64,000 nucleotides of DNA from contig OZ252093.1 in NCBI GenBank assembly GCA_965248175.1, forward strand, positions 2,294,001-2,358,000. Reading direction: 5' to 3'. Every line of letters starts with the position of its first letter. Position 1 is the stretch's first letter. Origin of the DNA: VXPQ01 sp965248175. GTDB taxonomy: Bacteria; Bacteroidota; Rhodothermia; Rhodothermales; VXPQ01. A program made the position numbers and the translations under genes. The notes beneath the pieces are model-generated. The model did not search any database. It worked only from the letters and a program-made list of their open reading frames with translations, and was not told the origin of the DNA. Positions 9,728-19,205 of this stretch are shown here, in pieces.

Positions 9728-11156
9728 TTGCGCGAGCTGGAGACGATGCAATGGTGGTATGCGCGTGCCTTCAACCTACCGGATGAAGGACTCGACGGGT
9801 GGTTCGAGTTGGTGTTGGAGGGCGTCGATACGCTGGCTACTGTCTGGCTCAACGGGGAGCGGATCGGGACGTTGGAAAATATGCTGATCCCCTACCGGCT
9901 GGACGTGACAGGACGACTTCGAGCCGGCATCAACCATCTCGTGATCGGCATCGATTCGACCGTGCTGGAGGCTCAGGAACAGCCGGTGGAGCCGGGGGCC
10001 TGGGCGATGGAAAACAACTGGGAATCGCTGTCGATACGCAAAGCCGCTCACGGTTTCGGGTGGGATATCATGCCGCGTGTCGTTTCCGCCGGCCTGTGGC
10101 GCGACGTGTATATAGAACCCATCCCGGAAACGCGCTTTCGCAGCGTGTATCTGGTCACAACGTCCGTCGACGCCGAGCAGCGCCACGCTCAACTCGCCGT
10201 CAGATGGGATATCGCCTCCGAGCAATGGCCCCTTGACGCCTGGTCGATCCGCCTGACGGTGGCCGAGGCGGGGCATACAAAGGGGATTGCCGAAAATCTT
10301 GTCCCCGTATTGAGCACGTACGGTTTCATTCCATGCGAACTGGAGGGTGTCGATCTCTGGTGGCCGCGAGGCTACGGCGAGGCGGTGCTCTACGACGTCA
10401 GGCTGGAGCTCCTCGACGAGCGAGGGGGCACCCGGGCGCAGTGGCAGACCCGCTATGGCTTTCGAACCGTCGAACTGGAGATGACCGATTGCACCAATGG
10501 AGATGGGGAGGGCGCCTTCGGCTTTGTGATCAACGGTGAGAAAATCTTCGTCAAGGGGTCGAACTGGGTGCCGCTCGACGCCTTTCACAGCCGCGACGCC
10601 GCGCGCCTGGACGAGACCCTCGATCTGGTGGTGGATCTCAATTGCAATATGATCCGGTGTTGGGGAGGCAATGTCTACGAATCGGAGGCGTTCTTCCAGA
10701 GGTGTTACGAAGAGGGTGTTATGGTCTGGCAGGATTTTGCTTTCGCCTGCGCCTTGTATCCGCAGACCGCAGCGTTTCACAAAAAGGTCGGGCGGGAAGC
10801 GGAGGCCATCATTCCGCTTCTGCGCAATCATCCCTCGCTGGTGCTGTGGGGCGGCAACAACGAGATCGATGCCTTCTACACTTTCGCCAAGTCGACGTGC
10901 GACCCGAACGTCGACGATCAAATATCGCGGGACGTATTGGCGTGTGCCTGCAGACGGTTAGATCCGGGCCGAGATTATCTGCCCAGCTCGCCATATTTCG
11001 GCCCCAGGCTCTGGAGTATGGGAGCCCCTCACGAAGCGCGCCCGGAAGATCATTTGTGGGGACCGCGAAACGATTTCAAAGGCTCTTATTACCTGTCGTC
11101 CAACGCGCACTTTGTCAGCGAGATCGGATACCACGGTTGTCCTGCACGTTCGTCGC
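9728..11156 (+). pseudogene. GH2 exo-beta-mannosidase fragment, truncated at both ends
   Basis: The readable frame matches the family from the end of the first jelly-roll (WWYARAFNLPDEG) through the sugar-binding and Ig-like domains into the TIM barrel (KGSNWVPLDAFHSR). It includes the acid/base motif WGGNNEID near position 10852 and the late segment HFVSEIGYHGCP. The first 60-70 residues of the family are absent: the sequence upstream of about 9728 is unrelated. The frame runs into the IS481 end at 11157, so the last third, with the nucleophile region, is gone. No functional enzyme is expected. Family members release terminal beta-mannose from glycans. Confidence 0.88.
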
Positions 11157-12106
11157 TACCTGTGTAAACCCACCACGTTGTTCAGAGGGATATTCAGGGA
11201 TTGGATGGGTGTTCGATATTTCAAGCTTGCGTGTGGTCTGTGCCCATTGTATCGGTGCAGCCAGCGGGGCAGGTGCTCGCCGCGCTGGCTGGAGCTGTCG
11301 TAGGCGCGTGCGTAGGCCCATTCGCGCAGCGCGGATTGGATGAAGCGTTCGGCTTTGCCGTTGGTTCTCGGGGTATAGGGCCGAGTGCGGATATGGCGCA
11401 GTTTCAGTCGTCGGCACAGTTTTGCGAAGTGTTTCGAGCGGTAGCAGGAGCCGTTGTCGGTCATTACGCGTGTGAAGGCGACTCCGAGGGTTCGGAAGTA
11501 GCGCAGGGTGTCAAGCAACGCGCTACAGGCGCTGTGCGCGGTCTCGCCGGGTTGGATGCACGCAAAGCTCACTCGGCAATGATCGTCGATGGCCACATGC
11601 ACGTATTCCCATCCGGCGCCCCTGGAGCCTTGGCCCCGGATTCCGGTGACCCGATGGCCCGGACGCACAAAACGCCCTAACCGCTTGATGTCCAGGTGTA
11701 ACAGGTCGCCCGGACGGGGGTAGACGTAACGCAGAAACGCAACCGGAGGGTCCAGATGGGACAATCGGTTCAATCCGGCCTGCTGGGCGATCCGGCCCAC
11801 CGTGCCGTGCGCCACCCCGGTTCTTCGGCTAATCTCGCGATAGGTGCACCGGGCGCGGCGCAGGGCCAGGATCGCCGCACGTTGCGCTTGCGAGATGCGA
11901 TGCGGGCAGCCGAGCGGACGCGAAGAACGGTCCTGAAGGCCTCTTCGTCCCTGTGCCCGATACCGGGCCAGCCACTTGTAGGCCGTGCGTACGCTGACCC
12001 CTGAGGCTTGGGCGGCTTCCTCGACGCGAAGCCCCCCGTTAACGATGCGATGCACCAGAATCTCTCGACCTTTTGGCGTCAATCGGGCATTCTTGTGAAT
12101 GTTCAT
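11156..12106 (-). CDS. IS481-family DDE transposase
   Basis: 316 aa. The N-terminal helix-turn-helix region (VEEAAQASGVSVRTAYKWLARYR) and second HTH (TYREISRRTGVAHGTVGRI) are followed by an rve integrase core: first Asp in LLHLDIKRLGR, second in VMTDNGSCYRS, and Glu in TNGKAERFIQSALREWAY. The end, RYNGHRPHASLKYRTPIQSL, is the usual IS481 ending. The gene is intact. Its stop codon at 11156-11158 straddles the left terminal repeat. Confidence 0.93.
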   Translation of the reverse strand: MNIHKNARLTPKGREILVHRIVNGGLRVEEAAQASGVSVRTAYKWLARYRAQGRRGLQDRSSRPLGCPHRISQAQRAAILALRRARCTYREISRRTGVAHGTVGRIAQQAGLNRLSHLDPPVAFLRYVYPRPGDLLHLDIKRLGRFVRPGHRVTGIRGQGSRGAGWEYVHVAIDDHCRVSFACIQPGETAHSACSALLDTLRYFRTLGVAFTRVMTDNGSCYRSKHFAKLCRRLKLRHIRTRPYTPRTNGKAERFIQSALREWAYARAYDSSSQRGEHLPRWLHRYNGHRPHASLKYRTPIQSLNIPLNNVVGLHR

Positions 12107-12195
12107 TCGGCTCTCTCCCTAACTTTCGGTTCACATATCCCTAATAAACTCGGACATCAGGCGCGAATGAACAACCTACTGAGAGATCACAGGTA
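11157..12195 (-). mobile_element. IS481-family insertion sequence, 1039 bp
   Basis: Terminal inverted repeats read TACCTGTG (11157-11164) and CACAGGTA (12188-12195). Inside them a second block, GTTGTTCA, recurs at the same spacing (12 nt after TGTG) at both ends, so the imperfect repeat is about 28 bp. One transposase gene fills the element on the minus strand. No target duplication is visible (flanks TCGTCGC and ACCCTTA). The left flank is a GH2 gene and the right flank a different secreted-protein gene, which fits an adjacent deletion made by the element. Confidence 0.85.
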
Positions 12196-12528
12196 ACCCT
12201 TACGAGCCGCCTGCTTGCCTCAGACGCCAGCCCCACAGCTATTGACGAGGTGTTGCCCGATGCGATCGCCTTTGGCTTGCATCCCAATTATCCCAATCCC
12301 TTTACCGGAGTGACTCAGATTCCGTTCGATGTGGAAAAACCGGTCCATGTCCAAATTGCGATCTACGACATGCTCGGACGCCAAGTGCAAACGCTAATCG
12401 ATGCCCCCATGGCGCCGGGGCAGCACCGCGTCTCTTTTGATGCGACGGGCTTTGCCCCCGGCATGTACCATTACCGGATACAGGCCGGAGGCTATCGGAA
12501 TGTGCGGTCCATGATAGTCCTCCGCTAA
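12196..12528 (+). pseudogene. C-terminal fragment of a type IX secretion-like cargo protein
   Basis: The frame is open from the IS481 edge (…TLTSRLLASDASPTAIDE…) and ends in a sorting domain of the T9SS type A kind: LHPNYPNPFTGVTQIPF, then IAIYDMLGRQVQTL, GQHRVSFDATGFAPGMYHYR and a terminal MIVLR. A GTG at 12250 could start an artificial short frame, but this is clearly the tail of a larger secreted protein whose front was lost at the IS481 boundary. It is not the missing part of the GH2 gene, whose own C-terminal domains would have to come first. Confidence 0.75.
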
Positions 12529-12734
12529 GCCCGTAGCCCGATACGGTCCCTCCGGGCGGCTGCGAGGGTCCTGGACTCATGCTTACGGTTTCGCTTGAAT
12601 GGTCAACCTTAGCAAGGCAAGCGGGCAGGAGGTAGTTGCACTCGCCGGCTGTCTTGACAAGCGGGGTAGCATACAGCGGTTAATATCTGCCCGCTGCATC
12701 GTGGTTGGTAAGAGAACCCGGGGTGCGTAGCGTC

Positions 12735-14225
12735 TTACGAAGCCACGTTGTCCATCTGAGCTTTTTGCAAACGTCCGCTGTAGTCCACGTACACGGTTTT
12801 CGTTTCCGTGTAGAAGTCGAACACCTCCCAGCCGCCATCGCGGTGACCGTTGCCTGTTTGCTTGACGCCTCCGAAGGGCATATGCGCCTCGGCGCCGATC
12901 GTTGGTCCATTGATGTATGTAATGCCCGCCTCGATATCCTTCATGGCGCGGTACGCAAGGTGCACATCCTTTGTGTAGATACTGGAGGATAATCCGTAGC
13001 GCGTGGCGTTTGCCATGCGCACAGCCTCTTCGTAGGACGTTGCCTTGAGTACGGAAAGCACCGGGCCGAAGATTTCCTCGCGCGCAATACGCATCTCCGA
13101 CGTGACGCCGGTAAACAGGGTGGGTTCGAAGAAGAAGCCCTCTCCAAGCGCTCCCTGTTTTGTTTGTCGCCCTCCGGTACGAAGGGTTGCGCCTTCGCTG
13201 CGCCCGATCTCGACGTAGCGGGTCACCTTCTCAAGGGCCTTTCCGTTGATAAGCGGCCCGACGTTCACGCCCTCGTCGTTGCCGTATCCAAGGACGAGTT
13301 TTTGCGCTTGCTCAATGAGGCGTTCGACCAGGACATCGTGGATGGCTTCGTGCAGAATAAGCCGGCTTGTTGCTGTGCAGCGTTGGCCGGTTGTTCCGAA
13401 GGCGCCCCACAATACGCCTTCGAGCGCGAGGTCCAGATCTGCGTCCGGCATCACGATTTGCGCATTTTTCCCTCCCATTTCGAGGGAGAGACGTTTGTGC
13501 AGTCTTCCGCACGTCTCGCCGATTTTCGAGCCGACATCGTTCGAGCCGGTAAACGAAACAGCGTCTATGCCCGGGTGCTTTACGAGTTCTTCGCCGGCAA
13601 CGGCGCCTCCCTGTACAAGATTGAACACGCCGGCAGGAACGCCGGCATCGGCGAAAAGGCGCGTAAGTAGCGTACCGCTGTTCGGTGCGTCTTCGCTAGG
13701 TTTGAAGACGACCGTGTTTCCGCAGGCCAGCGCCGGGAATATCTTCCAGGTCGGTACGGCGATCGGAAAGTTCCAGGCCGTAACGATGCCGACGGCGCCT
13801 ACCGGACGCCGGATACTCATGTTGAATTTGTCCGGCAATTCGCTGGGAACAGTGCGTCCGAAGAGCCGCCGCGTTTCCGAGGCTGCATAGTACGCAGTGT
13901 CTATGGCTTCCTGAACGTCTCCGCAGGTTTCGGCAAAGGGCTTGCCCATTTCGCGGGTTTCTTCGAAGGCGAGTTCCCGTTTCCGCTCAGTCAGCAGGTC
14001 CCCGATGCGCCGGAGGATATCGCCTCGTTGTGGCGCCGGCGTATCCGACCAGGCAGGGAGGGCCTTGCGCGCAGCGATCACCGCGGCGTCGATATCCTCT
14101 TGCCCGGATTCGGGGAAAAGACCAATGAGTTCCTGTGTACGAGCCGGATTGACTTTCTCGAACGTTGCGCCGCTGGCGGCGTCAAGCCAGGATCCGTCTA
14201 CGAAATTCCGGAATTGATCGGGCAT
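12735..14225 (-). CDS. NAD(P)-dependent aldehyde dehydrogenase
   Basis: 496 aa, full-length ALDH superfamily member that oxidises an aldehyde to the acid. Motifs: TAWNFPIAVP, cofactor-binding FTGSNDVGSKIG, general base Glu in LEMGGKN, catalytic Cys in GTTGQRCTATSR, and the C-terminal EEIFGPV and HMPFGGVKQTGNGHRDGG. The pattern is close to alpha-aminoadipic semialdehyde / glycine-betaine type dehydrogenases, but substrate cannot be fixed. It is transcribed away from the aminotransferase gene with a 90-bp divergent intergenic region, so the two may be coregulated in amino-acid catabolism. Confidence 0.92.
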   Translation of the reverse strand: MPDQFRNFVDGSWLDAASGATFEKVNPARTQELIGLFPESGQEDIDAAVIAARKALPAWSDTPAPQRGDILRRIGDLLTERKRELAFEETREMGKPFAETCGDVQEAIDTAYYAASETRRLFGRTVPSELPDKFNMSIRRPVGAVGIVTAWNFPIAVPTWKIFPALACGNTVVFKPSEDAPNSGTLLTRLFADAGVPAGVFNLVQGGAVAGEELVKHPGIDAVSFTGSNDVGSKIGETCGRLHKRLSLEMGGKNAQIVMPDADLDLALEGVLWGAFGTTGQRCTATSRLILHEAIHDVLVERLIEQAQKLVLGYGNDEGVNVGPLINGKALEKVTRYVEIGRSEGATLRTGGRQTKQGALGEGFFFEPTLFTGVTSEMRIAREEIFGPVLSVLKATSYEEAVRMANATRYGLSSSIYTKDVHLAYRAMKDIEAGITYINGPTIGAEAHMPFGGVKQTGNGHRDGGWEVFDFYTETKTVYVDYSGRLQKAQMDNVAS

Positions 14226-14315
14226 CGTATTGTTCTTTTGTTTATGGATTTAATCTGCACGGATTCCGTACTATCTTCCAGTATCTACGGATCCGCTTTC
14301 AATGACCTTTGCGCC

Positions 14316-15515
14316 ATGTCCGAACGTATCCCGACGCATAGAGCCGGCTTTATCAGCAAACGGGCGAACAACACAAAGCCAAGCGGCATTCGCCGATTCT
14401 TTGAGATAGCCGCTACGATGCAGGACGTCATCTCCCTGGGCATCGGCGAACCGGATTTTGTGTCGCCGCAGCCTGTCATCGATGCGGCTATCGCCTCCCT
14501 GCACAAGGGGCGAACCGGCTATACGGCCAATGCGGGGCTGCTGCACCTGCGCCGATTGATCTCGGAAAACCTGGAGCGGCGCTACGGTATTTCCTATTCT
14601 CCGCAGAAGCAGATCGTCGTCACGGTGGGAGGCAGCGAAGCCATGCTGATCGCTATGCTGGCAACGATCGATCCCGGGGACGAGGTGCTGATTCCTGAAC
14701 CCTGCTTCGTTTCGTACGGCCCGCTTGCGGAATTTGCCGGCGCCAGGGTCGTCTACATACCTACCAGAGTGGAAACCGGGTTTCAAGTGACCGCGGAGGA
14801 TATTGCTGCCCGGATCACGCCTCGTTCGAAGGTTCTTTTTATCGGATATCCAAGCAATCCCACCGGGGCAGTGCTCCGGCGCGAAACGCTCGAGGATATT
14901 GCGAAGGTGGTGATCGAAAATGATCTGGTTGTTCTGTCCGACGAGATATACGACCGGCTGGTGTATGGCCGGGCGGCCGAAGAGGGGCATGTGAGCCTGC
15001 CGTCCCTGGATGGGCTCTATGAGCGCACGATCCTGACGGGAGGATTTTCCAAGAACCATGCAATGACCGGCTGGCGCGTCGGCTATGCCTGCGCTCCGGA
15101 GGCCCTCAGCGACGCCATGTACAAGATGCACCAGTATGTGGTGATGTGTTCGTCCACTATGGGGCAGGTAGGAGCCGTGGCGGCACTTGAAGCATGTGAT
15201 GCCGATGTCGAGCGCATGCGCCGTTCCTATGACGAGCGCCGGCGCTTTATCGTGGACGGATTGCGGGCCGCCGGTTTACCAACCTTCGAGCCGGAGGGAG
15301 CCTTCTACTGTTTTCCCGATATTACGTCCACCGGTTTGTCGTCCGAGGCCTTTGTGGAACGATTACTGGCGGAGGAACAGGTGGCATGCGTTCCGGGAGA
15401 CGCCTTCGGGCCAAGCGGCGCCGGGTATGTACGCTGTTCGTACGCCACGGCCATGGATAAACTCGAGGAGGCGGTGCGGCGTATTACGCGGTTTGCCGAG
15501 CGGCGCCGGGCGTAA
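14316..15515 (+). CDS. class I/II pyridoxal-phosphate aminotransferase
   Basis: 399 aa, fold-type I aminotransferase of the aspartate/aromatic kind. Seen: LGIGEPDF near the start, TVGGSEAMLIAM, the NPTG motif (YPSNPTGAVL), DEIYDRLVY, the PLP lysine in GGFSKNHAMTGWRVGY, and the substrate-carboxylate Arg in YVRCSYA near the end. The ATG at 14316 (MSERIPTHRAGF) was chosen; the frame is open far upstream but lacks homology there and would overlap the divergent dehydrogenase gene. Confidence 0.92.
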   Translation: MSERIPTHRAGFISKRANNTKPSGIRRFFEIAATMQDVISLGIGEPDFVSPQPVIDAAIASLHKGRTGYTANAGLLHLRRLISENLERRYGISYSPQKQIVVTVGGSEAMLIAMLATIDPGDEVLIPEPCFVSYGPLAEFAGARVVYIPTRVETGFQVTAEDIAARITPRSKVLFIGYPSNPTGAVLRRETLEDIAKVVIENDLVVLSDEIYDRLVYGRAAEEGHVSLPSLDGLYERTILTGGFSKNHAMTGWRVGYACAPEALSDAMYKMHQYVVMCSSTMGQVGAVAALEACDADVERMRRSYDERRRFIVDGLRAAGLPTFEPEGAFYCFPDITSTGLSSEAFVERLLAEEQVACVPGDAFGPSGAGYVRCSYATAMDKLEEAVRRITRFAERRRA

Positions 15516-15659
15516 AGCCCCGGTGCTACCGGGGTGACAAACCTTTGGGAACGCCTGCGGCAGCCCTGCCATGAAACGATGGGCGCGCAGCGTCGTACGA
15601 GCACCCGTCATGCGGATATCGTTCCCGGTCGTTCGCAGACATTCTTCTACGGTCTTTTA
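15516..15659. other. short intergenic region before prfB
   Basis: 144 bp between the aminotransferase stop and prfB. It contains a weak hairpin right after the stop (CCCCGGTGCTACCGGGG, 15518-15534) without a T run. I see no gene in it. Confidence 0.4.
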
Positions 15660-16782
15660 ATGCGCATGTCATATTCCCAAGACCATATCCATTCTCTTCT
15701 GGAGCGCGTGCGTGTGCTCGGAGGCTATCTTTGACGTCGATCGCCGCAGGGGTATTGTTGAGGCGTTGAACAGCAAGCGCATGGATCCGGATTTCTGGAG
15801 CCATGCGGACGAAGCGCGCAAGGTCGAAATGCAGTTGTCGGCCGAACAGGGGAGGCTCGACGAGTGGGAGGCCCTTGCGAGACAAGCGGACGACATCGAA
15901 ACGCTGCTTCTGCTTGCCGAAGAGGAGGACGCCGATCTTGTTGACGAGATTCAGGCAGAAACCGCCCGCATGGAAAAGGCGCTGGAGAAGCTAGAATTCA
16001 AAAATATGCTGGGGGAGCCGGACGACGAGCGCCACGCCATCGTAACGATCCATCCCGGGGCCGGCGGCACGGAAAGTCAGGACTGGGCGGAAATGCTTTT
16101 ACGGATGTATACCCGCTGGGCCGAGAGCAACGGATACAAAGCCGAACTCGTCGAGCATCAGGTTGGAGACGTAGCGGGGATCAAGAGCGCCAGCCTGCGT
16201 GTGGTCGGGCCGTATGCCTATGGCTACCTGAAGTCCGAGACGGGCGTGCATCGGCTCGTACGGATTTCGCCTTTCGACTCCAGCGGCAGGCGGCATACGT
16301 CTTTCGCCAGCGTGTTTGCGTATCCGGAGATCGATGACACCATAGACGTTGTTCTGAATCCGGACGATGTCGAACTTCAGACCTTTCGCTCCGGGGGCAA
16401 GGGCGGTCAGAACGTGAATAAGGTGGAAACCGGCGTCCGGCTGATCTGGACCGGAAAGTTATCGAACGGCGAAGCAGCGCGCGTCGTGGCGGAGTGTACC
16501 GAGGAGCGCAGTCAACTGCAGAATCGGGACCGTGCCGAGACGATGCTCAAAAGTCGTATTTATCAACTGGAGCGGGACATCCAGGATGCGGAAAAGAACC
16601 GGATCGAGGGTTCGAAGAAGAAAATCGAATGGGGCAGCCAGATTCGATCGTACGTATTTCAGCCCTACACGATGGTCAACGATCACCGTACGGAGATCAA
16701 GGTGACGGATGTACAGGCTGTCATGAATGGGGACATCGAACCGTTTGTGAAGGCGTTTTTGATGCAGCGGACAGACGCATAG
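15660..16782 (+). CDS. prfB: peptide chain release factor 2, expressed by +1 programmed frameshift
   Basis: Recognises UGA/UAA stop codons and triggers peptide release. The 5' segment (MRMSYSQDHIHSLLERV, 24 codons from ATG 15660; ATG 15666 also possible) ends at an in-frame TGA at 15732. The long frame continues as DVDRRRGIVEALN one base ahead. Reading CTT-TGA-C with a +1 shift gives about 373 aa, normal for the family. The long part has the stop-recognition tripeptide SPF (RISPFDSSGRRHTSF) and the catalytic GGQ (GGKGGQNVNKV). nadB starts 4 nt after its stop. Confidence 0.95.
15720..15735 (+). promoter_or_regulatory. prfB +1 programmed frameshift site
   Basis: GGAGG (15720-15724) acts as an internal Shine-Dalgarno-like stimulator a few bases before the slippery CTT (15729-15731) and the in-frame stop TGA followed by C (15732-15735). 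This is the classical RF2 autoregulation signal: when RF2 is scarce the ribosome slips forward and makes more RF2. All three parts (SD, CTT, TGAC) are present. Confidence 0.93.
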
Positions 16783-16786
16783 CACG

Positions 16787-18370
16787 ATGGTCAAGGTTGA
16801 CTTTCTGGTAATTGGTAGCGGGGTGGCCGGACTTTCGTATGCGCTGAAGGTGGCCGAGCATGGTTCCGTGGCCATCGTTACCAAGAAAGAGACGGCCGAA
16901 TCGAATACGAATTATGCGCAGGGCGGGATTGCCGCAGTCATGGCGCCGGCCGACTCGTACAGGAGCCATCTTGAGGATACAGTGATTGCCGGGGCGGGGC
17001 TTTGCGATCCTGAGGTAGTGCGCTTCGTAGTGGAAGAGGGTCCCGAACGGGTGCGCGAACTTATCGAACTGGGCGCCGATTTTACGCGCCGTGACGGGGC
17101 CTTGCATCTTGGGCGCGAGGGGGGACATTCCGCCAATCGCATTGTGCATGCCGCGGATACGACAGGGCGGGAGGTGGAGGGCGCTCTCCTTGCTTCGGTG
17201 CGGAAACATCCGAATATCGTAACCTTCGAGTACCACTTTGCCGTCGAACTCATTACCGAACATCATTTGGGGCAGCATGTCACGAAGTTGCGACCGGACA
17301 TTTGCTGCTTTGGGGCCTACGTATACGATTCCAAAGAAGACCGCGTTGAAATTTTTCTCGCCAAATCGACGTTGCTGGCCAGTGGAGGCTCCGGGGAAGT
17401 CTATCTCCACACCACCAATCCGGACGTTGCCACGGGAGACGGGGTAGCGATGGTATATCGGGCCAAGGGGCGGATTGCCAACATGGAGTTCGTGCAATTC
17501 CATCCGACCTCCCTGTATCATCCGGAAGCGGATTCCTTCCTGATCTCGGAGGCTGTGCGCGGTGAAGGAGGCCGGTTGTACAATATGAAAGGCGAACGCT
17601 TCATGCCTTCCTATGACGAGCGGGAAGAGTTGGCTCTCCGCGATATCGTTGCCCGCGCGATCGACGATCAACTCAAGCAGCACGGCGAAAATCATGTCCT
17701 GCTTGATATTTCCCACCGGCCCGCCGCTATGGTTAAGGAGCGGTTCCCGTACATACATGCCACGTGCCTCGGATTCGGGATCGATATTACCCGGCAGCCG
17801 ATTCCGGTCGTTCCGGCGGCGCATTATCAATGCGGCGGCGTGCTCACCGACCATGTGGGGCGCACCTCGATTGCAGGGCTTTTCGCTTGCGGGGAGGTTG
17901 CGTGTACGGGATTGCACGGCGCCAATCGCCTGGCGAGCAATTCGATGCTCGAGGCGCTGGTGTTCAGCCGGCGGGCGACGAGTGCGGCGATCGAGTATGT
18001 GCACGAACAGTCTTTCAGAGAGGATATTCCGGAATGGGATACGAGCGGCACCGAACGCCCGCACGAATGGGTGCTTGCTTCGCACAATCGGGACGAACTG
18101 AGGCGTGTGATGTGGGATTATGTAGGGGTGGTGCGTTCCACGCTGAGGCTCGATCGCGCGTTTCGCCGGACCAGGCTTTTGTTTGAAGAGACCGAAGATT
18201 TCTACAGGAGGACGCGTGTCTCTGTCGAGCTATGTGAATTACGCAATATGATCGCAGTGGCCTATCTGATCATCCGGAGCGCTCAAATGCGTCGCGAGAG
18301 CCGGGGACTCCATTACATGCTTGACTACCCTGGCCCCGTGGAAGAAGAGAAGCGCCCGACGCTCATGTGA
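16787..18370 (+). CDS. nadB: L-aspartate oxidase
   Basis: 527-aa flavoprotein of the first step of de novo NAD synthesis (aspartate to iminoaspartate). The N-terminal FAD-binding motif is VIGSGVAGLSYAL. Family segments follow: NYAQGGIAAV, HSANRIVHAADTTG, FVQFHPTSLY, SEAVRGEGG and the C-terminal FACGEVACTGLHGANRLASNS. Length is normal. nadA and nadC are not in the window. It follows prfB by 4 nt, probably one transcript, and is followed by a structured 3' region with two terminator-like hairpins. Confidence 0.95.
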   Translation: MVKVDFLVIGSGVAGLSYALKVAEHGSVAIVTKKETAESNTNYAQGGIAAVMAPADSYRSHLEDTVIAGAGLCDPEVVRFVVEEGPERVRELIELGADFTRRDGALHLGREGGHSANRIVHAADTTGREVEGALLASVRKHPNIVTFEYHFAVELITEHHLGQHVTKLRPDICCFGAYVYDSKEDRVEIFLAKSTLLASGGSGEVYLHTTNPDVATGDGVAMVYRAKGRIANMEFVQFHPTSLYHPEADSFLISEAVRGEGGRLYNMKGERFMPSYDEREELALRDIVARAIDDQLKQHGENHVLLDISHRPAAMVKERFPYIHATCLGFGIDITRQPIPVVPAAHYQCGGVLTDHVGRTSIAGLFACGEVACTGLHGANRLASNSMLEALVFSRRATSAAIEYVHEQSFREDIPEWDTSGTERPHEWVLASHNRDELRRVMWDYVGVVRSTLRLDRAFRRTRLLFEETEDFYRRTRVSVELCELRNMIAVAYLIIRSAQMRRESRGLHYMLDYPGPVEEEKRPTLM

Positions 18371-18480
18371 GCGGTTCCCGTGCACCCGCTTATCCGGATT
18401 GTTTTTATGCCGATTCCGCACAGGCATATGTCGGAATGCCGGAACAACCTTTATAGAGTCGTGTTTTACGTTTTTGCGGA

Positions 18481-18577
18481 GCAGTGACCGACCAGGTAAT
18501 CGACGCAGATTACGTTGTTTTGCGCCTGGTCGATATAGTACGGAAGGAGGCTTCTCAGGAAGCCGCCTTTTTTTGTC
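18481..18577 (+). ncRNA. structured RNA candidate ending in a terminator
   Basis: In the 286-bp gap between nadB and rimP, CGACCAGG (18489-18496) pairs perfectly with CCTGGTCG (18525-18532). Inside that arm GTAATC (18496-18501) and GATTAC (18508-18513) form a second possible stem. Directly downstream AAGGAGGCTTC (18544-18554) pairs with GAAGCCGCCTT (18559-18569), with one A-G mismatch and a TCAG loop, followed by seven T. This could be a small RNA, a 5' leader element of the rimP operon, or just the nadB terminator with an extra hairpin. Confidence 0.4.
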
Positions 18578-18597
18578 GTTGGCGTATGTACGTTAGC

Positions 18598-18630
18598 GCC
18601 CGCCCCGGGTATCGGGTTCGGGCTTTTTTT
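18598..18630 (+). terminator. second terminator-like hairpin upstream of rimP
   Basis: GCCCG (18598-18602) pairs with CGGGC (18619-18623), an inner CCCG/CGGG can extend it, and a run of seven T (18624-18630) follows. It lies 27 nt before rimP, so it either backs up the preceding terminator or acts as an attenuator in the rimP-nusA-infB leader. Confidence 0.6.
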
Positions 18631-18656
18631 GTAACACGGGAGACGCGAAGCGATCC

Positions 18657-19145
18657 ATGAATCGGCCGGCGCATATGCAGGAACACGATGATCTTTGTGC
18701 GCGCATCGCGGCGCTTGTCGAGGAAGTTATTGCCGGTTCGCCGGTGTTTCTCGTCGAGGTCAAGGTGCGTGGCGTAAAGGGTTCCCGGGTGGTCGAAGTA
18801 TTTGTGGACAGCGACGAGGCGCTTGCCGCCGACAGTCTGACGCATATCAGCCGCGAGGTTGGATTCCTGCTTGACATGGAGGATATCATTGCGGGTCGTT
18901 ATACGTTGAATGTGTCTACGCCAGGTCTTGATCGCCCCCTGGCGCTGTTGCGGCAGTACCGCAAAAATGTGGGGCGGGATGTACGTGTCCGCTACGTGGT
19001 TGAAGACGATACCGGGGATATGGAGGTGACCGGCAGATTGCTGGCAGCCGGCGACGATACCATCGAGGTGGCTGTGTCAGGTTCGGATGTACACCGCATC
19101 CGCCTTGATGACGTGGTCCGCGCCAATGTGCAGCTTCCATGGTAA
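18657..19145 (+). CDS. rimP: ribosome maturation factor RimP
   Basis: 162 aa (ATG 18657; ATG 18675, MQEHDD, would give a more typical length). Needed for maturation of the 30S subunit. Conserved segments: EVIAGSPVFLVEVKVRG, VVEVFVDSDEAL, LTHISREVGFLLDMED, YTLNVSTPGLDRPL and a C-terminal SH3-like part (VTGRLLAAGDDTIEV). It is the first gene of the conserved rimP-nusA-infB-rbfA-truB order and lies after two terminator-like hairpins. Confidence 0.93.
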   Translation: MNRPAHMQEHDDLCARIAALVEEVIAGSPVFLVEVKVRGVKGSRVVEVFVDSDEALAADSLTHISREVGFLLDMEDIIAGRYTLNVSTPGLDRPLALLRQYRKNVGRDVRVRYVVEDDTGDMEVTGRLLAAGDDTIEVAVSGSDVHRIRLDDVVRANVQLPW

Positions 19146-19205
19146 AACCGGTCAGCATGCCTCCGCAGACATAGACCAAAACCAACCGGCAAGAGATACC
19201 GAGAC

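Noticed and set aside
9776..10921. Minus-strand open frame of 381 codons in the GH2 region
   Set aside because: Shadow of the GH2 coding frame, which aligns with a known family over its whole length.
9425..12530. Integrative element attached at tRNA-Leu
   Set aside because: I found no repeat of the tRNA 3' end in the window and no integrase next to it; the decay there is explained by IS481.
15534..15734. Separate small gene upstream of prfB
   Set aside because: Only its last 24 codons are meaningful; they are the 5' part of RF2 read before the frameshift.
16721..18085. Minus-strand frame of 454 codons opposite nadB
   Set aside because: Antisense shadow; nadB is full length and carries all motifs.
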